NCBI GenBank assembly: GCA_944350495.1
Contig: CALVOZ010000001.1
Coordinates: forward strand, 245,423-309,422
Reading direction: 5' to 3'
Origin: an uncultured Bacilli bacterium
GTDB lineage: Bacteria > Bacillota_I > Bacilli_A > RF39 > UBA660
DNA length: 64,000 nucleotides
Both the position numbers and the translations under genes were made by a program. Shown piece by piece: positions 15,723 to 25,508 of this stretch. How positions within the stretch are numbered: position 1 is the stretch's first letter; every line of letters starts with the position of its first letter. Under the pieces are notes generated by a model, which searched no databases, was not told where the DNA came from, and saw nothing but the letters and a program-made list of their open reading frames with translations.

Positions 15723-17831
15723 TCACTTTTTAATTAAGAAATCAATTGTATGAGCTTCTTTTGAAGCAGCTTTAGCGATTACTTCAACTTCGTCACCTAA
15801 GCGATATCCACGTTTATTTTTATTACCAATAAGTGAGAAAGTACTTTCATCATATGTATAATAGTCATCGTCTATATCTTCAATTCTTACTAATCCTTCA
15901 ATCATATTAGGTAGTTGGACAAAAAATCCAAAACTCATTACACTAGTAATGACTCCCTTAAATTCTTCTCCAATATGATCTTGCATATATTCAGCCATTT
16001 TCATATCATCAACATCACGTTCACATTCAACTGCTGCTCTTTCCATTTCTGATGAATGAACTGCAAATAATGGTAATTTATGTTCCCATGCTTGAATTTC
16101 ATCTAAGCTAGGATGCTCTTCTAATAAACATTTGCGAATTGAGCGATGAACTGTTAAGTCTGGGTAACGTCTAATTGGCGAAGTAAAATGGCAATACATT
16201 TTACTTGCTAAACCAAAGTGTCCAATATTCTTAACGTCATATACAGCTTTTTGCATACTTCGAAGCATTTGACTTGATAAAATATAAAATTCTTTCTTAT
16301 CTTTTAATTGTAATAAAATATTTTGAATAACTTTAGGTGTTATTTTCTTTAGATTAGCATCTATTTTATAACCTAATACACTGACAAGTCTTGTAAATAT
16401 TTGCATTTTTTCTTCACTCGGCTCACCATGAACACGATATATAAGAGGATAATCTAAATGATAAAAATGAGTAGCTATAGTTTCATTAGCTGCAATCATA
16501 AAATCTTCAATTATCTTTTCACCAGTACCACGGTTTCTTAATTGAACATCTATAGCTTTTCCCTCATCATTTACGATAATCTTAGCTTCTTCAATTTCAA
16601 AGTCAATATATCCTTTATTAATTTTGTTTTTTCTTAAGATGTTAGATAATTCACTCATAATTCTTAATTTTTCCACATATGGTTCATATCCTTCGGAAAC
16701 AATATTTTGTTCTAAAATTAAATTAACTTTTTCATATGTCATTTGAATGTGAGAACGAATGACACTATCAAAAATATCATAATCACAAACATTACCATTT
16801 TCATCTATTTCCATAATACAAGAAAGAGCTAAACGATCAACGTTAGGATTTAGGGAACATATCCCATTTGATAATTCATGTGGTAACATAGGAGTAACGC
16901 GGTCAGCCAAATAAACACTAGTACCACGACTGGCAGCTTCTTTATCTAATTCACTACCTTCTTTTACATAATAGCTTACGTCAGCAATATGAACACCTAA
17001 TTTATAATGACCATTTTCTAATTTACTAATAGAAATCGCATCATCAATATCTTTTGTATCATTACCATCAATTGTAAAAATTATTTCACTACGTAAGTCT
17101 TGTTTAGGATCTCTAACTCTTTTTTTAATTTCTTCTTCAGCAACAACTTCTGGAATTTTTGAAACTTCTTCTAATACCTCTTTAGGAAATTCATCATTAA
17201 TTCCATGCTCAGCCATAATTGATAAAATATCAACGCCCGGATCATTTATATGACCAATTACCTTAATAATTTCGCCACGATATTCACCGGCTTTAGTTGG
17301 ACTTAATAACTTGACAATTACTTTATGTCCATCAACTAAATTCAAGTGATTATTGACATCTATCTTGACATTTTTGTCAATCTTATGTTCATCTGGTTTT
17401 ACAAATATATTACCTTTAATATGTACAACTGTTCCAACAATTTGTTTTAATCCTCGTTCAACTATCCTAACAACTTCACCTAACATCGGAATAGTATTTT
17501 TGTCAATAATATTTACAATTACCTTATCTTTATGAACGGCCCCATTTAATTTTTCTTCAAAGACTTTTATTTCTTCGCCATTATCTTGCATTACAAAACC
17601 AGTACCACGACTAGTTACAGACAAGAGACCTACTCTAGAATTACTATCTTCATATCGCATATAATTATTACTTTTTGTACGATATAGTTTAACTTCATTC
17701 TCCATACGATTTAATTCTTTTAAAAGTTCTTTTAATTCTTCAACAGAAGATAATCCTAGTGCTTTTTCAAGTTCATTAACACTAAAAGCTCTTTTTTCTT
17801 TTTTTAATATTTCTAGTATTTGTTCCTCCAC
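15723..17831 (-). CDS. rnr: Ribonuclease R
   Basis: 702 aa. Winged-helix N-terminus (ILEILKKEKRAFSVNELEKAL), cold-shock/OB domains, RNB catalytic core with FTIDGNDTKDIDDAISI and HPLPxx-type residues (VTPMLPHELSNG), HFTSPIRRYPDLTVHR, and a C-terminal S1 domain (FKGVITSVMSFGFFVQLPN). It is a 3'-5' exoribonuclease acting on structured RNA, partner of SmpB-tmRNA. GTG at 17831 is chosen because AGGTG lies six bases before it; a GTG three codons upstream is also in frame. Confidence 0.95.
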   Translation of the reverse strand: MEEQILEILKKEKRAFSVNELEKALGLSSVEELKELLKELNRMENEVKLYRTKSNNYMRYEDSNSRVGLLSVTSRGTGFVMQDNGEEIKVFEEKLNGAVHKDKVIVNIIDKNTIPMLGEVVRIVERGLKQIVGTVVHIKGNIFVKPDEHKIDKNVKIDVNNHLNLVDGHKVIVKLLSPTKAGEYRGEIIKVIGHINDPGVDILSIMAEHGINDEFPKEVLEEVSKIPEVVAEEEIKKRVRDPKQDLRSEIIFTIDGNDTKDIDDAISISKLENGHYKLGVHIADVSYYVKEGSELDKEAASRGTSVYLADRVTPMLPHELSNGICSLNPNVDRLALSCIMEIDENGNVCDYDIFDSVIRSHIQMTYEKVNLILEQNIVSEGYEPYVEKLRIMSELSNILRKNKINKGYIDFEIEEAKIIVNDEGKAIDVQLRNRGTGEKIIEDFMIAANETIATHFYHLDYPLIYRVHGEPSEEKMQIFTRLVSVLGYKIDANLKKITPKVIQNILLQLKDKKEFYILSSQMLRSMQKAVYDVKNIGHFGLASKMYCHFTSPIRRYPDLTVHRSIRKCLLEEHPSLDEIQAWEHKLPLFAVHSSEMERAAVECERDVDDMKMAEYMQDHIGEEFKGVITSVMSFGFFVQLPNMIEGLVRIEDIDDDYYTYDESTFSLIGNKNKRGYRLGDEVEVIAKAASKEAHTIDFLIKK

Positions 17832-17934
17832 TACTATCACCTATATAAATTATACTATAAACACATTAAAATATCTACTTTATCAAAATATCATTAGTCC
17901 AAATAATAAAATTTAATGTAATACTAGTTATTCA

Positions 17935-17977
17935 TAAAAAATAAAACCCTGATTTCAAATCAAGATTTTATTTTTTT
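17935..17977 (-). terminator. Terminator after the ectodomain-VirB2-like gene at 18-19.3 kb
   Basis: Nested arms AATAAAA...TTTTATT and TTGATTT...AAATCA with flanking A/T runs. It lies immediately after the minus-strand gene and may also work in the other direction. Confidence 0.7.
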
Positions 17978-17987
17978 TATTTATTTT

Positions 17988-19274
17988 CTATAAGCAAAAA
18001 TTATTAACTGGGATGTTAAAGATTCCAAACAAGAATTCTAACATAATAGGCATGATAAAAATTAAGACAGCAACAATTAACCTTTTAGCAAATCTCGTAC
18101 CAACTTTCTTTATTTCGTCCTCATTGTCAGAAGTGATTGCACGAATAAATTCTGTAATGCTTAAGACAATTAATAAAATTGGGATAACATATCTTATCCA
18201 TTCAATAACTTTCATAATCCATGCAACTAATCTATTTGAAAAATTACAAGCATTAGGATCCGTATCTATTACTCTATAATTATACAAATCAGTTCCTTCT
18301 TTTAAATCATTTAAAGTTACGTCTAAATTAAGACATTGATTTATACAATCTTTTTGTGTATCTGAATATTCATAATTTTTTAATACATAACTACAACGTG
18401 CATTTAAATCTGTTTCTTGCTGCTGCATCTTTGATACAGCATTACTTTTACACAATGATGATGTACACTCTTTATATTCATTTATTAATTCCTGGTATTG
18501 ATATAATGCGGAAATCATAAAACTACAGTTGACATCAAATTTGTTGTATTCACCACTATATTTTACATTATAACAAGTTGTATTTTTGTAATATGCAACC
18601 TCAACACCGTCAGAAAATAATGTGTCGCCAACAGTACCAACTGCTCCAGTTAGTATTCCACATACACTTCCCCAGGCTTTCCAACCCCAGCCATCATTAT
18701 TACCTCCACAAAAGTCATACCCTACTGCACCATGATCTATAATCTCAGTTGAAAATACACCACCTTCATATTTTTCTAATTCTGAATTCTCATATTCTTC
18801 CTCTGTTAAAATATATAATTCTTTTTCATTTAAAGTTAATAAAGCCCAGCCATCTTCCACAGCTAAATTTCCTGCTTCACAAGACCAATCATGACCAAAC
18901 AAGCAAGGTAATGTTGTTAAAAGAACTGACAAATCTAATCCTAAACTCCAAACAGACGGTAAATCTAAAGACCAATGACTATATTCACAAACATACATAT
19001 TAGTTGGACAACTATATCCTTGGTATTTCTCATATAAAGTTTGGTCAATTTTAATTTCATCAGTTGTATATTGAGAACCGCCCCATTTAGCAACTATCAA
19101 ATTCCAAGCGTAATCAGAAGAAACAAAGTCACTATTAATTGTAACTCTACTATTTTCATCATAACTCACTGTTAAGTCAGCTTCTTCATACTCGCAATCT
19201 ATAGCCAAAACTGGTGTTGCAAATACTAAGATAATTAAGAAAAGACATATAAACTTTCCTATTCTCTCTCGCAT
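17988..19274 (-). CDS. Secreted Cys-rich protein with C-terminal VirB2-like two-helix domain (fused copy 1)
   Basis: 428 aa. Signal peptide to about residue 24 (VLAIDCEYEE), an extracytoplasmic part of about 310 aa with many cysteines, then NACNFSNRLVAWIMKVIEWI leading into helix 1, a cytosolic loop SDNEDEIKKVGTRFAKRL, helix 2 and the end NFCL. The last 85 residues match those of the genes at 21.6 and 35.6 kb. The start overlaps the upstream 176-aa gene by 16 bases. Function unknown; the C-terminal hairpin suggests it joins the same membrane assembly as the VirB2-like proteins. Confidence 0.7.
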   Translation of the reverse strand: MRERIGKFICLFLIILVFATPVLAIDCEYEEADLTVSYDENSRVTINSDFVSSDYAWNLIVAKWGGSQYTTDEIKIDQTLYEKYQGYSCPTNMYVCEYSHWSLDLPSVWSLGLDLSVLLTTLPCLFGHDWSCEAGNLAVEDGWALLTLNEKELYILTEEEYENSELEKYEGGVFSTEIIDHGAVGYDFCGGNNDGWGWKAWGSVCGILTGAVGTVGDTLFSDGVEVAYYKNTTCYNVKYSGEYNKFDVNCSFMISALYQYQELINEYKECTSSLCKSNAVSKMQQQETDLNARCSYVLKNYEYSDTQKDCINQCLNLDVTLNDLKEGTDLYNYRVIDTDPNACNFSNRLVAWIMKVIEWIRYVIPILLIVLSITEFIRAITSDNEDEIKKVGTRFAKRLIVAVLIFIMPIMLEFLFGIFNIPVNNFCL

Positions 19275-19789
19275 ACTAAACCACCGCTTTCAAAGTAAGA
19301 TATAATTTCATTGTAAGTTGAACTATATACATTAAAATTAAAAAGTTTAAGCATATCATTAAAATTTTTATCATTATAAATATAATATACTTTCATTATC
19401 TTAGTGGAATCCTTATTCTCTGACTCTAGTTTTATATATTCAAAATCATTTCCAAACTCTTCTTCAATCAATTGCTTTTGTTGATTCAAAGCAGAATTAA
19501 AAACTACATCTAAAGTTTCCTGTAATTCCTCTTTTTCTACTTTCATCTCTGTTGTTTGAACAAGTATTCTTTCGGATTCTACATCATAAATTTCTATTTT
19601 TTGATTGATTGTCATATTAGAAACTTCTCCACTATTACTACAAGTAATAACTGGTTTTTCATTTTCTAAAAAATTAAATTTTTCTTCTTCTTTTTTATTA
19701 CCACTAAAAAATAGCAAAACGAGTAATATTATAAATGTAAGAAAAACTAAAACTAACGCTAATTTATACTTTTCTAGCCACTCTTCCAT
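19259..19789 (-). CDS. Single-pass membrane protein of unknown function
   Basis: 176 aa. One helix at about 10-28 after a short cytosolic start (MEEWLEKYKLALVLVFLTFI), then an extracytoplasmic domain of about 140 aa with two cysteines and no recognised motif (VITCSNSGEVSNMTINQKIE and a Lys/Glu-rich middle). In topology and size it could take the place of a VirB8/TcpC-like periplasmic adaptor, but no sequence similarity supports this. It is coupled to the downstream ectodomain gene by overlap. RBS AGGAGG; extended -10 at 19812. Confidence 0.55.
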   Translation of the reverse strand: MEEWLEKYKLALVLVFLTFIILLVLLFFSGNKKEEEKFNFLENEKPVITCSNSGEVSNMTINQKIEIYDVESERILVQTTEMKVEKEELQETLDVVFNSALNQQKQLIEEEFGNDFEYIKLESENKDSTKIMKVYYIYNDKNFNDMLKLFNFNVYSSTYNEIISYFESGGLVCERE

Positions 19790-19811
19790 TGCAATACCTC
19801 CTATTATTTAC

Positions 19812-19820
19812 ATTATATCA
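19812..19820 (-). promoter_or_regulatory. Extended -10 promoter of the 19.8-18.0 kb gene pair
   Basis: TGATATAAT on the minus strand, 22 bases before the ATG at 19789; it adjoins the preceding terminator. Confidence 0.5.
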
Positions 19821-19843
19821 AAAAAAGAATAGCTTTGCTATCC
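19820..19843 (-). terminator. Terminator of the rmuC operon
   Basis: GGATAGC/GCTATTC arms with a three-base loop and seven T on the minus strand, directly after the YjdF-like gene. Confidence 0.8.
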
Positions 19844-19845
19844 TA

Positions 19846-20445
19846 TTAATTTATAAAACTTTTAACAATCAATTTTCTATCTGTTACTTCTTCATATATA
19901 TACATAAAACTTACTAAAATAGAACCCAAAAGTGCAACTAAAATATCTTGCATTGTATCATTTACCCCTGTTAAAGCGACTCTTTGAGCATCTCCACCAA
20001 AGAATATATTAGCAATATATTCAAAGCACTCCCATAAAGTTGCAATTGAAAGCGTGATTGCTATCATCCATATAATATTAAATAATAAATTTTTATTTTT
20101 ATACATTTTTAATAAATCTAATATTATTAAGCTAAATAATGCACTTCCTATTCCAGATAACCAATGAGTAAATTTATCAAAATATGCAATTGAATTATAC
20201 AATTCTACAGTAACGCCCAAAAATTGAGCAACAAAAATAAATATAATATATGATGTTTTTACTAACATATCTACTTTTTTATGAAATAATTTTTCAATAA
20301 AATAAGGTAATGTTATTGTAATTATAATAGATGCATCCTTTAATATTAATCCCACTTGATTATCTCTAGTAAAAACAAAATAATAACTTACTACAACTGC
20401 AATTATAACAAGAAGATAATCAATTATTTCTAGAGCTTTCTTCAT
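19846..20445 (-). CDS. YjdF/DUF2238-like integral membrane protein
   Basis: 199 aa, about six membrane helices. The conserved-looking segments are FDKFTHWLSGIGSALFSLI and TLWECFEYIANIFFG followed by GVNDTMQDILVALLGS, which resemble the YjdF/DUF2238 pattern of acidic and His residues inside helices. Function of that family is unknown. It starts 26 bases inside the end of rmuC with a weak RBS, so it is probably translated by coupling. Confidence 0.55.
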   Translation of the reverse strand: MKKALEIIDYLLVIIAVVVSYYFVFTRDNQVGLILKDASIIITITLPYFIEKLFHKKVDMLVKTSYIIFIFVAQFLGVTVELYNSIAYFDKFTHWLSGIGSALFSLIILDLLKMYKNKNLLFNIIWMIAITLSIATLWECFEYIANIFFGGDAQRVALTGVNDTMQDILVALLGSILVSFMYIYEEVTDRKLIVKSFIN

Positions 20446-21514
20446 AGTCTAATTTCCCCAATTCTACTTGATTAATACTATTAAATCTTTTTGTAATTTT
20501 ATCAGTTGTTGTATGAATATCTTTTACATCCTTGCTAACAGTTTCAATACTACGATATAGTTTATCCCATCTATCTTTATATCTATCAAATTCACTAGAT
20601 AATAATTGTAATTCTTTATGAATTATTTGAGCATACTTATCTCTTTCCATATTTTTTATAATAATTTGAATTGTTGTTAATGTACTAATTAAAGTTGTTG
20701 GGCTTGTTATCCATACCTTTTTCTTATAGGCATATTCTAACAATTCAGTATGATATGCATTTACTTCTGCAAAAATAGCCTCAGCTGGTAAAAACAAAAT
20801 TGCTTGATCAGCAGTAACACCATTAATAATATATTTTGAACTAATAGCATCTATATGTTTTTTCATATCTAATTTAAATAATTTTTCAGCATTTGCTCTA
20901 ACACTAGCATTATTTTCTTTGTTAACCATAGTTTGATAGTTTTCCAAAGGAAATTTTGAATCTATAGCAATCGTACCCAAAGGTTCAGGTGCAAATAAAA
21001 CACAGTCAGCTATTGTTCCGTTATCAAAAGAATATTGCATTTGATAAATTGTTTTATTATTAGCTCCAAATACATTAGCCATAATATGTTCTAGGTTTAC
21101 TTCACCAAATATTCCTCTAGTCTTTTTATCAGTTAAAATACCCTGTAACGATACAATGTCGCTAGATAAATTATCTATCTTTTTTTGCGCCTCATCGATT
21201 TTAGAAAGCCTCTCTAAAACAGATGAAAAAGTTTTATTTGTTCTTTCAAAATTTTCATCTAATCTTTCATTTACTTTATCACTAATCAGTCTTAATCTTT
21301 GATCTATCTTGTCATTCATTAAATTAAAGTCATCGTTAATATTATGACTAAAATCTGCTTTAAAATCTCCTATTTCTTTTACAACATTAGTTTCTAATCT
21401 ACTTACTTGTTCAAATGTTCTATTATTTTCACTACTCTTTATCAATATTAAAATTAATACCACAATATTTATAATTAAAGATATAATTATCATTCCTAAT
21501 AATATATATTCCAT
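20420..21514 (-). CDS. rmuC: DNA recombination protein RmuC
   Basis: 364 aa. N-terminal membrane helix, a long coiled coil (residues about 35-125), then the RmuC core: TRGIFGEVNLEHIMANVFG, CVLFAPEPLGTIAIDSKFPL, ILFLPAEAIFAEV and WITSPTTLISTLTTI. The core is a PD-(D/E)XK-type nuclease fold; IDSKFPLEN carries the catalytic D-x-K. RmuC limits inverted-repeat recombination in E. coli. It sits between two ectodomain-VirB2-like genes but is a widespread chromosomal gene, so its link to the secretion locus is uncertain. Confidence 0.9.
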   Translation of the reverse strand: MEYILLGMIIISLIINIVVLILILIKSSENNRTFEQVSRLETNVVKEIGDFKADFSHNINDDFNLMNDKIDQRLRLISDKVNERLDENFERTNKTFSSVLERLSKIDEAQKKIDNLSSDIVSLQGILTDKKTRGIFGEVNLEHIMANVFGANNKTIYQMQYSFDNGTIADCVLFAPEPLGTIAIDSKFPLENYQTMVNKENNASVRANAEKLFKLDMKKHIDAISSKYIINGVTADQAILFLPAEAIFAEVNAYHTELLEYAYKKKVWITSPTTLISTLTTIQIIIKNMERDKYAQIIHKELQLLSSEFDRYKDRWDKLYRSIETVSKDVKDIHTTTDKITKRFNSINQVELGKLDYEESSRNN

Positions 21515-21572
21515 AAGCCACCTCTTTACGATTATAATTATACCATTTATATAATTTTTTTACTACTTGTAT

Positions 21573-21605
21573 GAAAAAAATATGCACGTAGAAGTGCACA
21601 TTTTT
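21573..21605 (-). terminator. Terminator after the ectodomain-VirB2-like gene at 21.6 kb
   Basis: ATGTGCAC/GTGCATAT with a six-base loop and seven T on the minus strand. Confidence 0.85.
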
Positions 21606-22941
21606 ATAAGCAAAAATTATTTGTTCCTATGCCAAATATTCCTAAAAGAAATTCTAATATTAAAGGAACTATAAATATTAATACTGCAGCAATTAATCTC
21701 TTAACAAATTTTGCTCCAACCTTTTTTACCTCTTCTTCTTTGTCAGAAGCGATAGTTGAAATAAAATTTAAAATAGTAGTAAAGATTAATATCAATGGAA
21801 CTAAATATCTTATCCATTTAATTATTTTAAATATCCAAGTTACAAGCCTATCTGACAAAGTACATTGATTACCATTTGTAATTATTTGTTCTATACCATT
21901 ATCAACTTTAACTTTAGCTATTTGACTATCTATATCAACACAATATTGTGTACAAGAATCAGAGTAATATGCTACCGTATATACAGAATTGCAAAATATT
22001 TTTAATTGTTTTTCATTTTGATTAAATTCCCCCAATAGTTTACCACTATCTGAACAACTACCATTTTCTGCACAATCATGATATTGTTTAGCGCTCTCCT
22101 TTAAAGCTGTCATATATTTATTAGCAGCTTGACAAGCAGCTTCTGATGTAGGAGGTTCTCCTAATTCACTATCAGATGTATCTTGATCAAATTTATATAA
22201 TCTACATTCTGCTGAATCAGCCGAAAAAGATGCATCTTCGCTTAATAATCCATCAGCATTTAAATATACACGTCTATATCCAATTTCGCTATCGTAGCAT
22301 TGATATGCGGCAACATTACATGTATTAGAAGTTAGTGAAGTCTCATAAGCTGTATATGATAGTTGAAATCCAATTTCCCATGTGTTACCACTAATATTTT
22401 TTGAACCAATAAGATTACCATTTCCATCATAATCTAATGAAAAAGAGTATGATGAATCCTCTGGATCTACGTATGAACAAGTGACTTTTGTTTCTGATGG
22501 CTTTTCTTTTTCTTTCAATTTATATACAATCACTGATCTATCATCATTAAATACACCAAATTTTTGTACTGAATCCGAATTAATAATTTTTGATTTATGT
22601 GTTTCGTCTGATAAGAAAACATTGTATCCTTGAAACCATGCACCATAATAAGTTTGAATTAAATATTTTGGACATTTACCATTATTAAAATCATCCTCAG
22701 CTTTATATCCACTTAATTCATCATTATCCCAGTTCAAAACATGTTCTCTTCCTGCTCCACTAATTGTACCAATTGATTGTTCCATATTAGCTGGCTTATC
22801 ATATGCAGAATCAACTGTCCAAATTGTTGTTTCATCATTATAACCACTAAAGTTATAACTACATTTAAGTGCCGAAACCTTATCTATACTAAATAAACAT
22901 ATTAACACCAAAAATAATAACCAACTTATTCTTTTATTCAT
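21604..22941 (-). CDS. Secreted Cys-rich protein with C-terminal VirB2-like two-helix domain (fused copy 2)
   Basis: 445 aa. Signal peptide (MNKRISWLLFLVLICLFSID, cleavage near VSALKC), a Cys-rich ectodomain of about 330 aa, then NQCTLSDRLVTWIFKIIKWI, helix 1, loop SDKEEEVKKVGAKFVKRLIA, helix 2 and the terminal NFCL. The last part is nearly superimposable on the 35.6-kb gene (LEFLLGIFGIGT in both). The ectodomains differ far more, suggesting a constant membrane anchor with variable exposed parts. It has its own promoter and terminator. Confidence 0.7.
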   Translation of the reverse strand: MNKRISWLLFLVLICLFSIDKVSALKCSYNFSGYNDETTIWTVDSAYDKPANMEQSIGTISGAGREHVLNWDNDELSGYKAEDDFNNGKCPKYLIQTYYGAWFQGYNVFLSDETHKSKIINSDSVQKFGVFNDDRSVIVYKLKEKEKPSETKVTCSYVDPEDSSYSFSLDYDGNGNLIGSKNISGNTWEIGFQLSYTAYETSLTSNTCNVAAYQCYDSEIGYRRVYLNADGLLSEDASFSADSAECRLYKFDQDTSDSELGEPPTSEAACQAANKYMTALKESAKQYHDCAENGSCSDSGKLLGEFNQNEKQLKIFCNSVYTVAYYSDSCTQYCVDIDSQIAKVKVDNGIEQIITNGNQCTLSDRLVTWIFKIIKWIRYLVPLILIFTTILNFISTIASDKEEEVKKVGAKFVKRLIAAVLIFIVPLILEFLLGIFGIGTNNFCL

Positions 22942-22958
22942 AATACCACCTGCGATGT

Positions 22959-22967
22959 ATTATATCA
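22959..22967 (-). promoter_or_regulatory. Extended -10 promoter of fused copy 2
   Basis: TGATATAAT on the minus strand, 17 bases before the ATG at 22941. Confidence 0.5.
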
Positions 22968-22994
22968 CATATTTTAAAAAATACAAATTCATTT

Positions 22995-23175
22995 TATTTC
23001 AAACAATAATCTTTAGTATCTATACCAAGTAAATACCCTAATATTAATGTAATAAGGAAAATTACACTACTATAATTAGCATTTTAACAAATTTTTGAGA
23101 ACTTTTTTCATCTCATCTTCACCATCATATCTAATCACCAATATAAATATATTCATAAATTCTTTGTACAGTTTT
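22995..23175 (-). pseudogene. Relic of a fused-type VirB2-like C-terminal domain
   Basis: Within the 361-base gap between two genes the minus strand can be read, with frame shifts and stops, as EFMNIFILV...DGEDEMKKV, then KFVKMLIIVV, then a GYLLGIDTKDYCL end. It matches the order and spacing of SEDEMKKVSAKFVKRLIVA...LLGIFGIGTSDYCL in the 35.6-kb gene. No ectodomain is recognisable. It is a decayed copy of the fused domain. Confidence 0.65.
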
Positions 23176-23278
23176 AACACTTATGTTATTAATAATCAAA
23201 AGAGAAAAAAGTAATTAGCAAAAAAATAAGCAAAATTTTATTTTCACACCATCAGTAATAACATAAAATAATTAAATT

Positions 23279-23304
23279 CAAAAAAGTAGCATTAAGCTAC
23301 TTTT
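23279..23304 (-). terminator. Terminator of the VirD4-like gene
   Basis: AAAAGTAGC/GCTACTTTT with a five-base loop then T run on the minus strand, at the stop codon. Confidence 0.85.
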
Positions 23305-25492
23305 AATCATCTCCAAAGAAATCATCAAAGAATTGGTCATCGCTAATAGTGGAATTAGAATTTACTGTATTAGTAGCAGTCTGAGTTGTTGATGAAGACT
23401 GTCCTGATGTAGCAGTTGGTGATACATTTTTTGCCGTATTAAATGCTTGCGTAGATACAGTTCTATCAGTTTGTAATTTAGTATTTTCACGCTCTTTTTC
23501 TTTCTTCTCTTCTTCCTCTAACTCTGCAATTTTAGCATCAATTCTTTTAACTAAATCTTCAACATTTATACCACCATTTTTAGGTGTAACTGAAGCATTT
23601 GGCTTAGGTACAGCATTCATATTTGCCGAAGGCATTGGCTTTGATGAAAATGGACTAAATGGTGTTCCATTTCCAAAAGGTGCTGCAGGAGTTGATGATT
23701 TTATAGTTGGATCGAATATTGGTCCACCACCACCGCCTGAAATGGATGGTGTACTTGCTCCGCCTAATAGGTTATTTAATTTTTCTTCTCTTTTTTTCTC
23801 AACATATCCTTTTAAATCAAATGTCTTAACAGGTATTTCTTCACGTTGAGGATAATTTGCTTTAGGGAAATCATGTCCCCAATTCATTTTAAAATTAGGC
23901 GTTAATTTTGTTTTAAATGGCATTGTACGAATTCGTAAGATAATAGTTTCCCATTGTTGCATTCTTTGTAAATCACTTACAGTAACCAATGGTGTTGAAG
24001 ATGTTTTCTCTTTTTCCTTTGATTTAACTTCTCCACACATCTTACTAATTTCTTCCAATGCGCTTAATTCAGTACTAATTAAATAAACAATATTACCACA
24101 GTTACCTTTAATTGTTTCACCATTTTCTTTACCATAAACTTCATATAATTGAGCAAAGTTTTGAATAATAAATGTAAATCTAATATTTCTTGAACGAGCA
24201 GCAGTAACCATTGTTGTAACGTCTTTTAATGGTGGCATATTTGCAAATTCGTCGAGAATAAAGTTTGTTCGATGTGGTAACTTACCACCTGATTCTTGAG
24301 CAACAGAAATTAATGTTTCATAACATTGCTTTAAGAAAATTGTTACAAGTGTATGATATGTTGTTTTTTCATCTTGAATAACAATAAATACAGCAGTTTT
24401 CTTGCGACCAATATCACGCATATCAAAGTCATTATTTGCTAACATCTCAGATAAATTTGTACGTGATGCAAAAAGTTGAACTCTTTGTTTAAATACAGAA
24501 AGAATTGACCCTTTTGTTTCATTTGGTGCCATCAATGTTGAAGAAGCTTTAATATATGATGTACTAGCTGGGTCTTTAAATGAGAAATACTCTTTAATAT
24601 ATGTTGTATTAGCAAGTTTTTCTTCACCAACAGTTGTCATCAAGTTAATACTGTTCAAATTGATTTGATTTGGCTCTCCATCTTCAAAAAGTGCAAATGA
24701 TAAGCCAGCAAAATAATCGGCTGAAGTATTTTCCCAGAATGGGTCTTGTCCCTTTGCTGATGGATCCTTTAAGATATTAGCGGCTAAGTCTTCCAATAAC
24801 TCAATTGATTTATCTATTTTATGATCTTTGTACAAAGAATAAGGCAAATACATCGGATTCCAACTATTACCTTGTTGAGGATCACGGAAATTTAACAATA
24901 CAATATTATAACCTAAACTACGCAAATAATTTGATGTTTGCTCATAAATTTCACCTTTAGGATCGGTAATAATCATTGACTCATCATGTTTAGCTAATAA
25001 GTTAACCATTGGTAATACAGTCGTTTGAGTTTTACCAGCACCAGTAGAACCTATAACTAAGTTATGATACCCACCATTATCTACCCATACTTTTTTTGGT
25101 GTCATTATAATTGGAATTCCAGCAGCATCAGTTTTAGGCATTAAAGGGTCGACAGCAACAATGTCTAACCCTTTTTGAATTTCTTTATCTTTTGCCCATC
25201 TTGAATAATTCTTTTCTTTTTTTGCACCTATTTGAATTCCAAATCCTTCTTCTCTTTCAATAAACCATGATTGAACACTTAAGAACATCGCGATGATTGC
25301 TATTATAAAAAATAATAATGTAACACCTAGATAATGAGTTAAAGCAGGAATGATATTTATCCCAGCTAGCTCACCTTCAGAAACAAGCATACCAACATTG
25401 GATACAGCTAGACAAATTAATATGAATACAACTAGAGAAAATACTAAAAACAATACTACGTCTTTTGTATCTGCCCTGAATTTTAATTTCAT
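23303..25492 (-). CDS. VirD4/TraG-family type IV coupling ATPase
   Basis: 729 aa. Two N-terminal membrane helices (about 11-33 and 53-74), Walker A GSTGAGKT at 148-155, ITDPKGEIYEQTSNYLRSLG, FWENTSADYFAGL, Walker B NFILDEFANMPP, ARSRNIRFTFIIQNFAQL and a final ILRIRTMPFKTKL, all as in VirD4/TraG. Such ATPases hand substrates (DNA-protein or effectors) to a type IV channel. The C-terminal 150 residues are Pro/Ser/Thr-rich and end in an acidic patch (DDQFFDDFFGDD), which may be where substrates or VirB4 dock. It is the last gene of the T4SS block and no relaxase is nearby. Confidence 0.93.
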   Translation of the reverse strand: MKLKFRADTKDVVLFLVFSLVVFILICLAVSNVGMLVSEGELAGINIIPALTHYLGVTLLFFIIAIIAMFLSVQSWFIEREEGFGIQIGAKKEKNYSRWAKDKEIQKGLDIVAVDPLMPKTDAAGIPIIMTPKKVWVDNGGYHNLVIGSTGAGKTQTTVLPMVNLLAKHDESMIITDPKGEIYEQTSNYLRSLGYNIVLLNFRDPQQGNSWNPMYLPYSLYKDHKIDKSIELLEDLAANILKDPSAKGQDPFWENTSADYFAGLSFALFEDGEPNQINLNSINLMTTVGEEKLANTTYIKEYFSFKDPASTSYIKASSTLMAPNETKGSILSVFKQRVQLFASRTNLSEMLANNDFDMRDIGRKKTAVFIVIQDEKTTYHTLVTIFLKQCYETLISVAQESGGKLPHRTNFILDEFANMPPLKDVTTMVTAARSRNIRFTFIIQNFAQLYEVYGKENGETIKGNCGNIVYLISTELSALEEISKMCGEVKSKEKEKTSSTPLVTVSDLQRMQQWETIILRIRTMPFKTKLTPNFKMNWGHDFPKANYPQREEIPVKTFDLKGYVEKKREEKLNNLLGGASTPSISGGGGGPIFDPTIKSSTPAAPFGNGTPFSPFSSKPMPSANMNAVPKPNASVTPKNGGINVEDLVKRIDAKIAELEEEEKKEKERENTKLQTDRTVSTQAFNTAKNVSPTATSGQSSSTTQTATNTVNSNSTISDDQFFDDFFGDD

Positions 25493-25508
25493 ATATTATC
25501 ACTTCCTT

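Noticed and set aside
21629..21868. Plus-strand frames opposite the conserved C-terminal hairpins (also at 18013, 35585, 39510)
   Set aside because: They recur only because the sense strand is conserved; all are antisense shadows with no RBS.
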